Shown here piece after piece: positions 63,703-64,000 of a stretch of 64,000 nucleotides of DNA. Source of the DNA: Maribacter sp. MMG018 (GTDB lineage Bacteria; Bacteroidota; Bacteroidia; Flavobacteriales; Flavobacteriaceae); the NCBI RefSeq assembly GCF_018100785.1, contig NZ_JAGJEC010000005.1:1-64000 (forward strand). The letters run 5' to 3'. Numbering within the stretch: the stretch's first letter is position 1; each line of letters starts with the position of its first letter. The notes under the pieces were generated by a model, which was not told where the DNA came from, searched no databases, and was given only the letters and a program-made list of their open reading frames with translations. A program made the translations under genes and the position numbers.

Positions 63703-64000
63703 TTAACCTAGGATCATACCTGCTATAGTAGCGGAAAGTAATGAGGCGAGAGAGCCTCCGAGTACTGCTTTCATTCCAAATTCTGAAAGTGTTTTTCGTT
63801 GACTTGGGGCGAGTGATCCAATTCCACCGATCTGAATACCTATAGATGCAAAGTTTGCAAAACCACATAACATATAAGTAGCCATAATAACCGACTTGTT
63901 GAACTTTAAATGTGGCAAAGTGCTAAGGTCTTTAAGTTCTGCCAATTGTACATAACCTACAAATTCGCTTGCTACCAATTTAATACCAAGTAGTTGTCCC
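63703..64000 (-). CDS. NupC-family nucleoside transporter, C-terminal part (cut by window edge)
   Basis: The minus strand encodes the last 99 codons of a concentrative nucleoside transporter. MATYMLCGFANFASIGIQIGGIGSLAPSQR is the hallmark of the family, followed by a final hydrophobic segment. The gene continues past base 64000. Nucleoside uptake fits the nearby thyA and cdd. Confidence 0.93.
   Translation of the reverse strand, partial: GQLLGIKLVASEFVGYVQLAELKDLSTLPHLKFNKSVIMATYMLCGFANFASIGIQIGGIGSLAPSQRKTLSEFGMKAVLGGSLASLLSATIAGMILG

Noticed and set aside
1-64000. CRISPR arrays, rRNA genes, prophage genes and insertion sequences
   Set aside because: Looked for and not seen anywhere in the window.

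Overview
The window looks like a chromosome segment of a marine Flavobacteriaceae species (Bacteroidota; the gene content resembles genera such as Zobellia, Maribacter or Arenibacter). The evidence is gliding/type IX secretion genes (gldJ, porV), a SusC/SusD pair, pdhA-pdhC without an adjacent pdhB, a PafA-like phosphatase, very weak Shine-Dalgarno sites and promoters of the TAnnTTTG type. The genus is an inference; no 16S rRNA gene is present.

Left housekeeping part (1-13061): gltBD (glutamate synthase) and an acyl-CoA dehydrogenase on the minus strand, then a tight plus-strand run nhaD-exbB-exbD-tonB-like-folC, then two valine tRNA genes (anticodons UAC and GAC).

Middle (12997-43136): a 29.3-kb block lies between two identical 427-bp direct repeats. 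Each repeat holds most of the tRNA-Val(GAC) gene plus the last 109 codons of murF. The left copy has the intact tRNA and a murF stump; the right copy has a tRNA stump and the intact murF. The simplest reading is that a circular DNA carrying this 427-bp segment entered the tRNA-Val/murF locus by a single crossover. No integrase, transposase or conjugation gene is visible inside. The cargo is a polysaccharide utilisation locus joined to a sugar-acid pathway: an IlvD/Edd-type sugar-acid dehydratase, an FAH-family diketo-acid hydrolase, a secreted haem-binding propeller/HEAT protein, a carbohydrate acetylesterase, a GntR-type regulator with two winged-helix domains, two SDR dehydrogenases, a small GH43-like protein, SusC, SusD, an unrecognised 771-residue lipoprotein, a GH36 alpha-galactosidase, two S1 sulfatases, a GH110-like beta-helix protein and a two-domain GH43 enzyme.

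The island genes can be read as one system. Secreted sulfatases, esterase and glycosidases trim a sulfated, acetylated, galactose-containing (probably algal) glycan, and SusCD imports the products. The two SDRs, the dehydratase and the FAH hydrolase oxidise a released sugar (L-fucose, L-rhamnose or a related sugar) without phosphorylation to pyruvate plus lactate or a similar acid. A lactonase and a dedicated inner-membrane sugar permease are not seen.

Right housekeeping part (42807-64000): murF, gldJ, porV, cdd, pdhA-pdhC, an M28 peptidase, an SDR, a cyclophilin-type isomerase, a SprT-like protein, a mannose-1-phosphate guanylyltransferase, a DUF389 membrane protein, mlaFE-type ABC genes, a PafA-like phosphatase, murI, folA, a class V aminotransferase, a small CBM48-like protein, thyA and the end of a nupC-type transporter cut by the window edge.
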